In this document: in pieces, positions 25,423-34,600 of the stretch | Layout of the letters: every line of letters starts with the position of its first letter | How positions within the stretch are numbered: position 1 is the stretch's first letter | Assembly: GCA_029260735.1 (NCBI GenBank) | Contig: JAJDCR010000160.1 | Span: 1-64,000, forward strand | From: Planctomycetota bacterium | GTDB taxonomy: Bacteria; Planctomycetota; Uabimicrobiia; Uabimicrobiales; Uabimicrobiaceae | Direction: 5' to 3' | DNA: 64,000 bases | Made by a program: the position numbers and the translations under genes | The notes under the pieces: generated by a model | Databases searched by the model: none | The model's input: only the letters and a program-made list of their open reading frames with translations | Told to the model about the DNA's origin: nothing

Positions 25423-27978
25423 ATGCCTAAATTTAAAGACTTTGAAAGTTTTCAAACAGTTCATCAATTTGCCCACAAAAAAAATCAAGCCATAGACTTC
25501 TTCCCTGGCACCAAACTCCAAGAAGGGCGTTTTCAAATTCGAGGCCTCATTGGGGGGGGAGGAATGGGGGCTGTTTATCTAGCCGAAGATCATCACCATC
25601 ATTGCCAGGTTGCTCTCAAAGTTATGTTACCTGAGTTTATGCAAGAGGAAAAAGCTCGATCTCGTTTCCGCAACGAGGTAACTATTGCCCAAAGTTTAAA
25701 CCACCCGAACATCATCCAAACGTATGATTTGTATAAAGAGGGAGAGCTTCTCTTTTTTACTATGGAGTACGTCGATGGGCCTTCTTTGCGGGATTTTGTA
25801 GAGAAGCTTAAACGAGATCAATCATTGATAGACCCAATCCAAGTTGTAAGATGGGGGCAAGAGATTTGTCGGGGACTTTCGTTTGCTCATAAAACAACCA
25901 TTCACCGAGATATTAAGCCAGACAATATTCTTTTACTGCCCCAAGGTCAGGGGTTTTCTGTCAAAATCACTGATTTTGGCCTAGCTTGTTTATCTGTTTC
26001 TTCTCAAGTTTCTTACAGTTCTGTGGTGTTAGGTACTTTACCCTATATGGCCCCAGAGCAGATGACCCCTGGAGCTAAACTGGATTATAAACTGGACTTG
26101 TATGCTTTAGGAGTAATTCTCTACGAACTTCTGACCGGATATTTCCCAAAAGGACGTTTTTCTTTACCCTCAGAGTTAAATCCCCATTTTTCTCCCAAGT
26201 GGGATAGTTTGATTCAAAAAGCTCTTGCCCAAAAAGTGGAGGATCGATTTACAAGTGCTGAAGCTATGGAAAAAGCCCTGGGAGAAATCTTGGAAAAAGC
26301 AGATCCTAGAGAAACTTGGAAAAAGAATCTCCAAGAATTTGTCCATCGTCAAAAAGGGTCTTGGACATATGAAGAATACCAAGCCCTAATAGACGTTTTA
26401 ATGAAAAGCCATTCTTTGAAGCAGCCCTGTCTTTCTGAGCTTGTAATTGCCCAAGAACTGGAGATCATACGACAAGAGTATTTAAGGGGAAAACAACACT
26501 TTTTTCACGAACAAAACAAAAAATGGCAAATGAAAATGAGAGATAACTTGGCTCGAGTTCAAGCTAGCGGATTGCTTATGGAGTTTGTTAAAAAGGAAGA
26601 AGGAAAGTGGACAGATGAGAGCCAGCAAGAACTAAAAGAGAATCTACAAAAACAAGGGTTTTATCCTTTACAGGAAGATAGTTTAAAGAACATTTTAGAA
26701 GAAGAAAAAAATTTGTATTGGGCGGAAGAAGAACGCAACAAAAAAAATCGTGAGTACTTATTGATGCTAGAAAAATCATATCAGCACAAAGAAGCTCTTG
26801 AGTTTATCTCTTTTCTTCGAGAAAACGAACATCCTCAGCCTGATATGCTTCTTTTGATGAGTAAAATCGAAATAAAACATAAAGAGATAACTAGACAGTG
26901 GACCTCTGTCAGAGCAGCAAAAAAGAGACAAGATTGGGATGAAGCCAGGGAATCTTTGGAGCGAATCTTGGAAGTACATCCTCTCTCTGGGGAAGCTCAA
27001 AAAGAACTTTCTTTGGTTTCTAGGCAAAAAAGCCAAGAAGCGCAAGAGAAAGAAAATCAAATTTTTGAGAGAGAAAAAAAATATATAGATCAAATGATAA
27101 AAGAAAAAGAATGGGAAAAATCTCTTCTGTCCTTAGATGAACTTGAAAAAAAAAGTCAAACCTGGAAATACCAAAATTCCTCGGTAGAGCAGACCATAAA
27201 ACTATTATACGATCAAATTGAAAGAGAAAAAATTTGCGAAAACTGGGAAGAACAAGAGATGGCAGACTTTACAGAGCACTCAATCCCTGGTTTAGCTAAA
27301 CTCTACCAAGAGAGATATGCTGAAAAATATGGTTATCCTGTAGAAATTTCTGTCTCTCTGGAATATGAACAAGAAATTCTTTTTCGCTTAATTCCTCCGG
27401 GGTACTGTTATGGGAAAAAGGCCCAGGAAAGGGCTCTCCTGGGTTCTAAGAGTCCTTTTTATTTAGCAGCCTATTTGGTTACTCAGTCTCAGTGGGAATC
27501 TGTCCTAGGGGAGCAACCTATGGTTTGGAAGGGACCTTGTCGTCCTGTGGAAAGAATTCAATGGAGGGAAAGTCTTGAGTTTATCAAGCGATTAAAAACT
27601 CTCACGGGAAAAAATGTTGATTTAGCAGAGGAAGAAGAGTGGGAGTATGCTTGCCGAGGAGGAAGTAATGAAGACTATTTTTTTGGTTCTAGTCCTGACT
27701 CTCTCTCTCAATATGCTTGGTTTTTAGATAACAGTAAGGGGAGAACTCATAATGTTGGTGAAAAAAAAGCTAACGAATGGGGGATCTATGACACTCTAGG
27801 GCATCTTTGGGAGTGGTGTTATCCAGCAAAAGAAAGAAAGACCGAGAAGAAAATTTGTCGCGGAGGAAATCTCTTTTCCTCTCCTCAAGAATGCCAATGT
27901 AGCTCGTTTCGGGAGTTCTCTTCGTCGGACTCTCATCATCTTTCTGGGTTACGAATCATTTTAAGGGAGTTCCCATAA
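25423..27978 (+). CDS. Ser/Thr protein kinase with C-terminal FGE-sulfatase domain
   Basis: The protein has 851 residues. The kinase domain (about 37-295) has all active motifs: GGGGMGAVYLAED, ATP-site Lys66 in VALKV, HRDIKPDN (H161, D163), DFG (184-186) and APEQ. A long charged helical region (about 295-640) leads to a C-terminal formylglycine-generating-enzyme/SUMF1-type fold (about 655-851, with VTQSQWESVLG, PVERIQWRESLEFI, EEEWEYACRGG and RGGNLFSSPQECQCSSFRE). There is no membrane helix. In such fusions the FGE domain is usually a ligand-binding C-type-lectin-like module, so enzyme activity is not implied. It follows the secretin gene on the same strand. Confidence 0.93.
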   Translation: MPKFKDFESFQTVHQFAHKKNQAIDFFPGTKLQEGRFQIRGLIGGGGMGAVYLAEDHHHHCQVALKVMLPEFMQEEKARSRFRNEVTIAQSLNHPNIIQTYDLYKEGELLFFTMEYVDGPSLRDFVEKLKRDQSLIDPIQVVRWGQEICRGLSFAHKTTIHRDIKPDNILLLPQGQGFSVKITDFGLACLSVSSQVSYSSVVLGTLPYMAPEQMTPGAKLDYKLDLYALGVILYELLTGYFPKGRFSLPSELNPHFSPKWDSLIQKALAQKVEDRFTSAEAMEKALGEILEKADPRETWKKNLQEFVHRQKGSWTYEEYQALIDVLMKSHSLKQPCLSELVIAQELEIIRQEYLRGKQHFFHEQNKKWQMKMRDNLARVQASGLLMEFVKKEEGKWTDESQQELKENLQKQGFYPLQEDSLKNILEEEKNLYWAEEERNKKNREYLLMLEKSYQHKEALEFISFLRENEHPQPDMLLLMSKIEIKHKEITRQWTSVRAAKKRQDWDEARESLERILEVHPLSGEAQKELSLVSRQKSQEAQEKENQIFEREKKYIDQMIKEKEWEKSLLSLDELEKKSQTWKYQNSSVEQTIKLLYDQIEREKICENWEEQEMADFTEHSIPGLAKLYQERYAEKYGYPVEISVSLEYEQEILFRLIPPGYCYGKKAQERALLGSKSPFYLAAYLVTQSQWESVLGEQPMVWKGPCRPVERIQWRESLEFIKRLKTLTGKNVDLAEEEEWEYACRGGSNEDYFFGSSPDSLSQYAWFLDNSKGRTHNVGEKKANEWGIYDTLGHLWEWCYPAKERKTEKKICRGGNLFSSPQECQCSSFREFSSSDSHHLSGLRIILREFP

Positions 27979-28079
27979 AATATAGAATGAACTTGAAATT
28001 TTACGTCCAATCCTGTAAGATTTTTCCAACTAGAAAGAGCAAGAAAGAGCAAATCAATCTTTTTCCACGGGGAGTTGCA

Positions 28080-28487
28080 ATGCCAGAGAATATTCGCGAG
28101 AAAATACAAAATACCCTGGGAACCATGTCATTATCAGGTGATGACTTGGAGAGGGCAACAGAACAACTTGTTGATCTAAAGGAGAAATTAGTACCAGCAA
28201 TGGAAGAACTCGATAAACGAGACCTTCCTCGCCATATCGTTTTAGGAAATAATAGACAAGCACGACAAGTCATTGATGAGATAACCGATTTGATTGTTCA
28301 AAGTAAGGGACTCTTAAATGATGCTAAAAATGGTGCCGACATATATGATCCACTTGCTATTATTAAAGCTACTGTTGAGTCACTTATTCTAGGAAGAAAG
28401 GTTCAACCACGAACAATCGAAAATACTACCCAGACTCTTCAAATAATTAGAACACCACGTCGTAGAAAAAATGACGACTCCGATTAA
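28080..28487 (+). CDS. small helical protein of unknown function
   Basis: The protein has 135 residues from the ATG at 28080, which has GGGGAG at ideal spacing. An open frame continues upstream to 27987, but that part looks non-coding. The protein is mostly helical and charged (ENIREKIQNTLGTMSLSGDD, HIVLGNNRQARQVIDEITDL), with a basic/acidic tail (RRRKNDDSD). No domain is recognised. It lies between the kinase-FGE gene and an FHA gene on the same strand, so a signalling role is possible but unproven. Confidence 0.65.
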   Translation: MPENIREKIQNTLGTMSLSGDDLERATEQLVDLKEKLVPAMEELDKRDLPRHIVLGNNRQARQVIDEITDLIVQSKGLLNDAKNGADIYDPLAIIKATVESLILGRKVQPRTIENTTQTLQIIRTPRRRKNDDSD

Positions 28488-28505
28488 AAAGAGTAATAAA
28501 GAATA

Positions 28506-28637
28506 GTGAAAAAAAATAATTCGTTTACAGGGATGCTTTTTCAATCTTTTCTGCTAGGAGGATATTTTCTAGCTCTTTTATTGATAGTAGTGTCCGAGTT
28601 TTTTTTTCATGGGAAATGGTTTCTCTGGTTACCTTGA
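28506..28637 (+). CDS. small single-pass membrane protein (43 aa)
   Basis: An open frame from the GTG at 28506 to TGA at 28635-28637 encodes 43 residues: a Lys/Asn-rich start, one hydrophobic helix (FLLGGYFLALLLIVVSEFFF) and an aromatic tail. Its TGA overlaps the TTG at 28634 that begins the next frame, which suggests translational coupling to the FHA protein. The ribosome-binding site is weak. The pattern (charged N-terminus, one helix, overlap) supports a real gene, but the length leaves doubt. Confidence 0.45.
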   Translation: MKKNNSFTGMLFQSFLLGGYFLALLLIVVSEFFFHGKWFLWLP

Positions 28638-29464
28638 GAATAGACAGAAAGTTAGCAGCGATACGGGAAAGAGTTATGATAAAAAAAACAGGAAAAGACG
28701 AGGATCAAAATTTTATTGATTTAGGTCTACAATACCGATATATCAATGAAGAGAAGATTCAGGAATGTCGAGAAACCCAACAAAAGAGACCCGTTAAAAG
28801 TTCTTTAATTGAGATTGCTTTATCCCATGACTTTATTGATGAAAACCAATACAAAGTTTTAAAAACTATCATCAAGTATAAAACTCTTCCCAGCACTCCG
28901 AACAAAGAGTTCTCTAAAAAAGACAAAGAAAGAGACCGTGAGTTTGCTGAGATCCTTTTGCAAGAAAAATTTATCACCTACGATCAATTGAAAAAGTGTT
29001 TGGGTTTACAAAAGGCCTTGGTTGAGTATGCAAGAATTGTTCCCATCGCGAATGTTATCATTTCTCAAGGGCTTCTCTGGGAAAATGCGGACTGGGAAAA
29101 TTGGAATGAAATTCTTAAAGAAGACTCCACTTCAAAAATCTTAATTCTAAGTTTGAAAAATGATAGCTTGGGAAAAGTTTATCTTATTAACAAAAAAGAA
29201 ATATCTATTACTTTGGCTGGTAAAGATGAAGTATCTTTAGGGCGTGTTGTCGGGGCGGATATCCAAGTAAATGACAATGGAGTTTCTCGGATTCACTGTA
29301 AAGTCAGGTATGTGGAGTATGGAAAAACTTGGCAATTAATCGATATGATGAGTACTTTCGGTACTTATCTTAACGAAGAGAGAATTAGTAAAACCCCCTT
29401 ACAAAGTTTGGATGTTATTCGTATAGGACAAAGTTTGTACCAAGTTATGATCTGTCGAGATTAG
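28634..29464 (+). CDS. FHA domain protein with two N-terminal helical modules
   Basis: The protein has 276 residues from the TTG at 28634; an ATG at 28678 (after GGGAAAGAG) is another possible start, and the frame is open from ATG 28616. The C-terminal FHA domain has VSLGRVVGADIQVND, SRIHCKVRY and STFGTYLNE. Before it are two copies of a helical module (FIDLGLQYRYINEEKIQECR and FAEILLQEKFITYDQLKKCL), and a third related copy is in the kinase at 31856. These look like the N-terminal domain of type II secretion ATPases (GspE-N). FHA binds phospho-Thr, so it may read the output of the neighbouring kinases. Confidence 0.85.
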   Translation: MRIDRKLAAIRERVMIKKTGKDEDQNFIDLGLQYRYINEEKIQECRETQQKRPVKSSLIEIALSHDFIDENQYKVLKTIIKYKTLPSTPNKEFSKKDKERDREFAEILLQEKFITYDQLKKCLGLQKALVEYARIVPIANVIISQGLLWENADWENWNEILKEDSTSKILILSLKNDSLGKVYLINKKEISITLAGKDEVSLGRVVGADIQVNDNGVSRIHCKVRYVEYGKTWQLIDMMSTFGTYLNEERISKTPLQSLDVIRIGQSLYQVMICRD

Positions 29465-29472
29465 TTAAAAAT

Positions 29473-31422
29473 ATGTGTGGTTTTGTTGGCTGTGCTAACT
29501 TTTATGAAGCAAACACTTCCTGGTTTTTAGAAGCTCTCTCCTCTCTCCAACATCGAGGTCCAGATAGCGCAGGGATATGGCAAGAGCAAAGCTCTGGAGT
29601 CATTTTGGGCCATCGTCGATTGGCAATCCTTGACCTTTCTCCTCGAGGACATCAACCCATGGTATCCTCAAACAAGAGATTTTGTCTTGTCTACAACGGT
29701 GAAATCTATAATTTCCGTATTTTACGTAAACAACTTGAGGAGGAGGGTTACTCTTTTCGCAGCGAATCTGATACCGAGCTTATTTTGGCTGCTATTGAAA
29801 AATGGGGGGTAGCTCAAGCGGTTTCCTTATTTGTCGGAATGTTTGCCTTTGCTTTATGGGATCAACAAGAAAAAGTTATAAGTCTTGTTCGAGATCGTTT
29901 AGGCATTAAACCGCTTTACTATGGTGAGGTAGGGAAAAATTTCTTCTTTAGCTCTGAGCTACAGGCTTTTTACTCTCATCCAGAGTTTAGGGCTGAAGTG
30001 GACCCTAACTCACTAGCCCTTTACTTTCAGTACTCTTATGTACCTACTCCTCTTTCTATTTATCAGAAAATTAAAAAACTTCCCCCTGCTTCTATTCTCC
30101 AATTTTCTACTCAAAAAAATACTGTTTTGGATATCTCTTCTTATTGGTCTCTAGAAGAGATAGTGAAAAATGGATTAACTTACCCCATCGAAGATACCGG
30201 AAAAGATCTAGAAAAAAAAGTAGAGAGAGTCATTACTCAATCAATACAAGACCGTTTACTTTCTGATGTTCCGGTGGGAGCCTTTCTTTCAGGAGGTATC
30301 GACTCCTCTCTTGTTGTCGCTCTTATGCAAAAGCTTAGTTCTTGCCCTGTGCAAACCTTTACTCTAGGATTTGATTCTGCTCAATATGACGAAGCTCAGT
30401 ACGCTCGCTCAATAGCTGAGCATCTTGGGACAGATCATCATGAACTTTATCTCAGCGCTCATGATATTTTTCCTTTGATCGAACGTTTACCAGAAATCTA
30501 CGATGAACCTTTTGCCGATTCGTCTCAAATCCCTACTCTGTTGATTTCTCAGCTTGCTCGTCAAAATGTGACAGTGGCTCTCTCTGGAGACGGAGGAGAT
30601 GAAGTTTTTGCTGGTTATAATCGTCATATTTGGGGACAAAAAATCTATCAGAATTTAGAACGAGTTCCTCGAGTTTTTCGAAAAGCCTTTGCTTATTTTT
30701 TAACGCAGATCCCTCCTTCTCTTTGGGATACTTTTCTTTTTAGTAACCACCAATCGGGACGAAAAGCAGGAGAAAAAATACATAAACTTGCCCGCATTTT
30801 GCCTGCCAGCTCACCTATGGAAATGTACCAAGCCCTCGTTTCTCGTTTTCCTTTCACAAAAGAGCTAGGATATCTTCCCGCAGATGAATCTATTTTTATC
30901 GAGAAACTTTCCCCTACCCTGCAAATGATGTATCAAGATAGCTTAACATACTTGCCCGATGATATTTTAACAAAAGTAGACCGAGCTAGTATGTCCTGTA
31001 GTTTGGAAGTACGTGTACCTTTTTTAGATCATCGTGTCGTTGAACTAGCTTGGGGCATACCTTTATCTTTTAAAGTAAGGAAAAAACAAGGAAAATGGAT
31101 TTTGCGGCAAATTCTTCAACAGTATGTTCCTTCTGCACTGTTTGAAAGGCCAAAAATGGGGTTTGCTCTTCCTTTAGGATTTTGGCTACGTACAGGGCTA
31201 AGAGATTGGGCGGAAAGTTTAATTAACTCCTCTCTTTTACAGTCGCACCCTCTTTTGGAAAAGAAAGTGGTTGACCAGTTTTGGCAAGAACATTTATCAG
31301 GGAAGAAAAACTGGCAAGATGAACTGTGGAATATTTTGCTCTATCTTTCTTGGGAAGAAAAACGACGCGCACAAAATTTTTCCCAACCAGAGAGTATTTC
31401 CATCGTTCGGCAAAAATCTTGA
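29473..31422 (+). CDS. asnB: asparagine synthetase, glutamine-hydrolysing
   Basis: The protein has 649 residues. The N-terminal class II amidotransferase domain starts with the nucleophile Cys2 (MCGFVGCANF), followed by LQHRGPDSAG, GHRRLAILDLSPRGHQPM and YNGEIYNF. The synthetase domain has the PP-loop LSGGIDSSLVV (from 272), LSGDGGDEVFAGYNRH and KVDRASMSCSLEVRVPFLDH. It converts aspartate, ATP and glutamine to asparagine. This long AsnB type is also common in polysaccharide clusters, where it amidates other substrates, but no such cluster is here. Its 3' end overlaps a lipoprotein gene on the other strand. Confidence 0.95.
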   Translation: MCGFVGCANFYEANTSWFLEALSSLQHRGPDSAGIWQEQSSGVILGHRRLAILDLSPRGHQPMVSSNKRFCLVYNGEIYNFRILRKQLEEEGYSFRSESDTELILAAIEKWGVAQAVSLFVGMFAFALWDQQEKVISLVRDRLGIKPLYYGEVGKNFFFSSELQAFYSHPEFRAEVDPNSLALYFQYSYVPTPLSIYQKIKKLPPASILQFSTQKNTVLDISSYWSLEEIVKNGLTYPIEDTGKDLEKKVERVITQSIQDRLLSDVPVGAFLSGGIDSSLVVALMQKLSSCPVQTFTLGFDSAQYDEAQYARSIAEHLGTDHHELYLSAHDIFPLIERLPEIYDEPFADSSQIPTLLISQLARQNVTVALSGDGGDEVFAGYNRHIWGQKIYQNLERVPRVFRKAFAYFLTQIPPSLWDTFLFSNHQSGRKAGEKIHKLARILPASSPMEMYQALVSRFPFTKELGYLPADESIFIEKLSPTLQMMYQDSLTYLPDDILTKVDRASMSCSLEVRVPFLDHRVVELAWGIPLSFKVRKKQGKWILRQILQQYVPSALFERPKMGFALPLGFWLRTGLRDWAESLINSSLLQSHPLLEKKVVDQFWQEHLSGKKNWQDELWNILLYLSWEEKRRAQNFSQPESISIVRQKS

Positions 31423-31712
31423 AAACTTTCTTCCAATGCATGAGAAACAATGGATGAATTTTGAAGGTGAACATCCTGCCAGAGGTTTTCAAAATGTTCA
31501 AAAAATTTATCGGGAGTGTCTTTTAATCGAAGCCAAAGTTTTTCCCAATAAAGATAGACTATATGAGAGCCTTTCTCTTGCAAAATAAATGCTTCTTCTG
31601 ACTTATAGATAAAAGAATGTTTTTTGGAAGAAGAATTACGAGAAAAGTTGGTGCAACTAAACATCGAAAAAAGAAAAAATAAACAGAGGCTGATCAACAA
31701 AAATCTATTCAT
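31341..31712 (-). CDS. small lipoprotein overlapping the 3' end of asnB
   Basis: The protein has 123 residues from the ATG at 31712, which follows a strong site (GAGAAGGA). It has a signal peptide with lipobox (LCLFFLFSMFSC, Cys19), then a Ser/Lys-rich spacer and a helical domain rich in Trp, Phe and Glu (LYWEKLWLRLKDTPDKFFEH). Its last 82 nt are antisense to the end of asnB. The export signal and ribosome-binding site support a real gene. The function is unknown. Confidence 0.7.
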   Translation of the reverse strand: MNRFLLISLCLFFLFSMFSCTNFSRNSSSKKHSFIYKSEEAFILQEKGSHIVYLYWEKLWLRLKDTPDKFFEHFENLWQDVHLQNSSIVSHALEESFQDFCRTMEILSGWEKFCARRFSSQER

Positions 31713-31855
31713 TGTATTTTTCCTTCTCAAAATAGTCTCCTCTAAATAGGGAGATGTCTTGAAATTTTGCTTGACGGGTTCCTTCAAAAATTGCTAAAAT
31801 TTGTATCTAATCAAATTTGTCTTTTCCCGTTACGCTTTACGGAAAGCAGCGATAC

Positions 31856-33289
31856 ATGTTAGGAATGCATGAGCAAGAAGCTTTTGGTCGATTTTTAGTA
31901 GACAAAAAAGAAGTCCTTAGCTCCGAATCTTTTGAGGCTTGCCTTAAAGTTCAAGGAGCTATGCGCGAATTGGGTATAGAGAAATCTCTTGATAAGGTTA
32001 TCTGTGAAAAAGGTCTTCTCGAAGAAAAACTTATCACAGAGTTAGTACGAGAGTTTCGAGGTGGTGATGAAGAATTTATTCGAGGATATCGCATTATTTC
32101 CAAGCTGGGAGAAGGAGCTATGGGAGAAGTCTTTAAGGCGATAGACTTGGTTAATGATAATCGAGAAGTTGCCATTAAAATTCTCTTTCCTCATTTAGGT
32201 AAACGAAAAGCCACTGCTCAAAGATTTCTCCAAGAGGCGCAAATCTGTATAGAAAAACTCGATCATCCTAACATTGTCAAAGGGTACGAAGTTGGCTATG
32301 AGGCCAGCAAAGATTGTTATTTCTATGTTATGGAGCACATAGGTGGAATTAACTTAGGTAAAGCCATTGAGGAAAGAGGAGTTTTTCAAGAGGAGGCTGC
32401 TTGCAAAGTTATGCTTCAAATTTCATCTGCTTTAGGGCAAGCAACTAAATTTAATTTGGTGCATCGAGATGTCAAGCCTGATAACATTCTTATCACAGAA
32501 AACGACAATGCTAAGCTCTGTGATCTAGGTTTAGCTCGTGATTGGGCTCGAGATTTATCTCTCACCCGAACAGGGGCAGTCATGGGGACTCCTTTTTATA
32601 TCTCTCCAGAAGTTGCTACAGGAATGGATGAATTTGATTGTCGCAGTGATATCTATTCTTTGGGAGCAACTATTTATCATGCAGTTGTTGGTAAGGTTCC
32701 TTTTGGAGGAAACAACACCATGATTGTTCTTTATCGACATAGATCAGAGCCTCTTATCCCCCCTATTGAATTACGGCCACAAATCTCTCCTGGATTCTCT
32801 GCAATTATCGAGACAATGATGGCAAAATCTCCAGAAGATCGCTACCAGACTCCTGCTGAGTTGATTGCTGATATCAATCGGCTTAATGCAAAGGAAACTC
32901 CGGAAGCCTTAAAAAAGAAAGAAAAAAGATTTAATAAGAACGACGTTCCTTTTGCTGCTATTGATGATCCAGGAAAATCAACAGAACTTCTGCATATAAA
33001 CCATGAACCCGTTGATTTTGAGCCGATGAGACGGCAAGATGGAGTAGATGAAATAGACCCATCTCAAGAAAGTCGAGTTGATAACGGAGGTCTGCCTGAG
33101 GTGGAGTTGGATTTACCTTCTCGTAACGTTTTTCAAGATCTTTCCGATAAATTTTTGAACTCAGCAGAGCGAAGAGTCGTAGAGGAACACTCTCGTTGGA
33201 AATTAATGGCTTTTGGAGCCGTTATTATGTTTTTTGGAATGATGTCTCTTTTTCTTGCCTATCTATTGATTGATCGTCTTATGGGTTAA
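31856..33289 (+). CDS. membrane-anchored Ser/Thr protein kinase
   Basis: The protein has 477 residues from the ATG at 31856 (GGAAAG about 10 nt upstream); the frame extends to a TTG at 31817. An N-terminal helical module (FGRFLVDKKEVLSSESFEACL) like that of the FHA protein at 28634 precedes the kinase domain (about 80-345). Active motifs are present: GEGAMGEVFKA, VAIKIL, HRDVKPDN (H203, D205), DLG in place of DFG (223-225), and a SDIYSLGATIYH helix. A charged linker leads to one C-terminal membrane helix (MAFGAVIMFFGMMSLFLAYLL). The kinase faces the cytoplasm. Targets are unknown. Confidence 0.93.
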   Translation: MLGMHEQEAFGRFLVDKKEVLSSESFEACLKVQGAMRELGIEKSLDKVICEKGLLEEKLITELVREFRGGDEEFIRGYRIISKLGEGAMGEVFKAIDLVNDNREVAIKILFPHLGKRKATAQRFLQEAQICIEKLDHPNIVKGYEVGYEASKDCYFYVMEHIGGINLGKAIEERGVFQEEAACKVMLQISSALGQATKFNLVHRDVKPDNILITENDNAKLCDLGLARDWARDLSLTRTGAVMGTPFYISPEVATGMDEFDCRSDIYSLGATIYHAVVGKVPFGGNNTMIVLYRHRSEPLIPPIELRPQISPGFSAIIETMMAKSPEDRYQTPAELIADINRLNAKETPEALKKKEKRFNKNDVPFAAIDDPGKSTELLHINHEPVDFEPMRRQDGVDEIDPSQESRVDNGGLPEVELDLPSRNVFQDLSDKFLNSAERRVVEEHSRWKLMAFGAVIMFFGMMSLFLAYLLIDRLMG

Positions 33290-33313
33290 ATATTCCAGAT
33301 ACTCTATAAGGGG

Positions 33314-33709
33314 CTATTTTTTTAAGTTATCCAATATGCCATTAATGAAAGCTCCTGAGTTTTCTGTCGAAAAACGCTTTCCTAAATTGATTGCTTCGTT
33401 GATAACTACTTTTTGAGGGACATCATTTTGGTGAAGTAACTCAAAGACAGCTATTCTTAGAATAGTCCGATCAACGACTGCCATTCTAGAAATATCCCAA
33501 TTTCGTGCTACTTTTGCAATGATCTCGTTAATTTCTTCCCAATGCTCTACACACCCAAAGATTAATTTTCTAGCATATTCTTCCACTTCAGGAGCAGCAC
33601 CGTTCTCTAATAGAAAATCATCCAGTTGCTCAAGAACATCAGTGCTTCTCAAATCTATTTGGTAAAGCAATTGAAGAGCAAATTGCCTTGCTTTCGTTCG
33701 TTTTCTCAT
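33314..33709 (-). CDS. nusB: transcription antitermination protein NusB
   Basis: This 131-residue all-helical protein is of normal NusB length. It starts RKRTKARQFALQLLYQID and has EEINEIIAKVARNWDISRMAVVDRTILRIAVFEL split over the middle, then VVINEAINLGKRFS and GAFINGILDNL at the end. With NusE it binds boxA RNA and supports antitermination in rRNA operons. Its ATG overlaps the queF stop by 4 nt, so the two are coupled. The ribH gene that often neighbours nusB is not here. Confidence 0.95.
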   Translation of the reverse strand: MRKRTKARQFALQLLYQIDLRSTDVLEQLDDFLLENGAAPEVEEYARKLIFGCVEHWEEINEIIAKVARNWDISRMAVVDRTILRIAVFELLHQNDVPQKVVINEAINLGKRFSTENSGAFINGILDNLKK

Positions 33710-34068
33710 AGGTCTTTCTTTTCATGGGTTGCAGTAACCACGGTTCGAATTCCCCCGCGTATAAAATAATCCGCAGTTACGGTCATCTTTCTAGGTTGGC
33801 ATACTGCCACTAAATCATCAAGAATTTTATTAGTCACCGCTTCGTGAAAAGCTCCTTCGTTACGATAAGACCATAAGTACAGCTTAACGGATTTTAACTC
33901 TAGGCAAGCTTGATCAGGAACGTATTCTATTTTGATGTGCCCAAAGTCTGGTTGACCTGTCATCGGACATAGGCAGGTAAATTCAGGGCAATCCATCAAA
34001 ATAATATAGTCTCTTTCTGGTTTAGGATTGACAAATGTTTCGAGTTTTTTTGAAGGCTTAGTCGTCAT
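33706..34068 (-). CDS. queF: 7-cyano-7-deazaguanine (preQ0) reductase QueF
   Basis: The protein has 120 residues from the ATG at 34068; the frame is open to 34098. It reduces preQ0 to preQ1 with NADPH in queuosine synthesis. The short, unimodular type has the catalytic Cys34 in FTCLCPMTGQPDF, the QueF motif LELKSVKLYLWSYRNEGAFHE, and a TADYFIRGG end. It overlaps nusB by 4 nt and the upstream membrane protein gene by 11 nt. No other queuosine gene is visible. Confidence 0.95.
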   Translation of the reverse strand: MTTKPSKKLETFVNPKPERDYIILMDCPEFTCLCPMTGQPDFGHIKIEYVPDQACLELKSVKLYLWSYRNEGAFHEAVTNKILDDLVAVCQPRKMTVTADYFIRGGIRTVVTATHEKKDL

Positions 34069-34597
34069 AATTACTTTCTTTTTTTTCGAAAAAGACAAAC
34101 ATAATGTATCCGATAAAGGGATATATTAAAAAGATAAAATTTGTCCAGTAAATTTGATTTTTGGGCTGCCAAAGCAGAGCCATAGGACTTAGTTGGTATA
34201 TTAGATAGTTTAGAGGAATCTTAAATATATCTACGCTTAAAAAATGAAGGAAGAGTGGCATTGTCGTAAAGGCAAAAGCGAAAGAGAGATAGTATCTAGA
34301 GTGTATTTGTTTGCCTAGTTGCCGAAAACAAATAATTTCCCCTACTGCGAGCAATAAAGAAATTTCTAAAACTAACCAGGAGAGTAAGAAAAATCCTTGT
34401 AGGTAGGCTAAACAAAATGAGTAAAGAAACCCTATTTCCCCCCAAAAAATTACAGAAGCAAAAACTTTCTTATGAGATTTTTTGTTTTTGGAAAGAGTTG
34501 AAAGCAAAGGGAAAAAAAGTAGCACTAAACAAACTCGTAATCCCCACCAAAGATAATAGGGAAATGAAAAAAAGGAAACAAAAGTATTTTCGTACAA
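34058..34597 (-). CDS. polytopic membrane protein of unknown function
   Basis: The protein has 179 residues with about five hydrophobic helices (for example LRVCLVLLFFPLLSTL, GFFLLSWLVLEISLLLAVG, FIFLIYPFIGYIMFVFF) and an acidic C-terminal tail. The only in-frame starts are weak (TTG at 34597), and no ribosome-binding site is visible. The conserved-core hairpin begins 3 nt upstream, so the original 5' end may have been altered. It is the first gene of the queF-nusB unit. I cannot assign a function. Confidence 0.65.
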   Translation of the reverse strand: MYENTFVSFFSFPYYLWWGLRVCLVLLFFPLLSTLSKNKKSHKKVFASVIFWGEIGFLYSFCLAYLQGFFLLSWLVLEISLLLAVGEIICFRQLGKQIHSRYYLSFAFAFTTMPLFLHFLSVDIFKIPLNYLIYQLSPMALLWQPKNQIYWTNFIFLIYPFIGYIMFVFFEKKESNYDD

Positions 34598-34600
34598 TTT

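Noticed and set aside
31423..31588. Plus-strand ORF 31271-31588 spanning the asnB end
   Set aside because: It overlaps asnB in another frame and the better supported lipoprotein gene on the minus strand.
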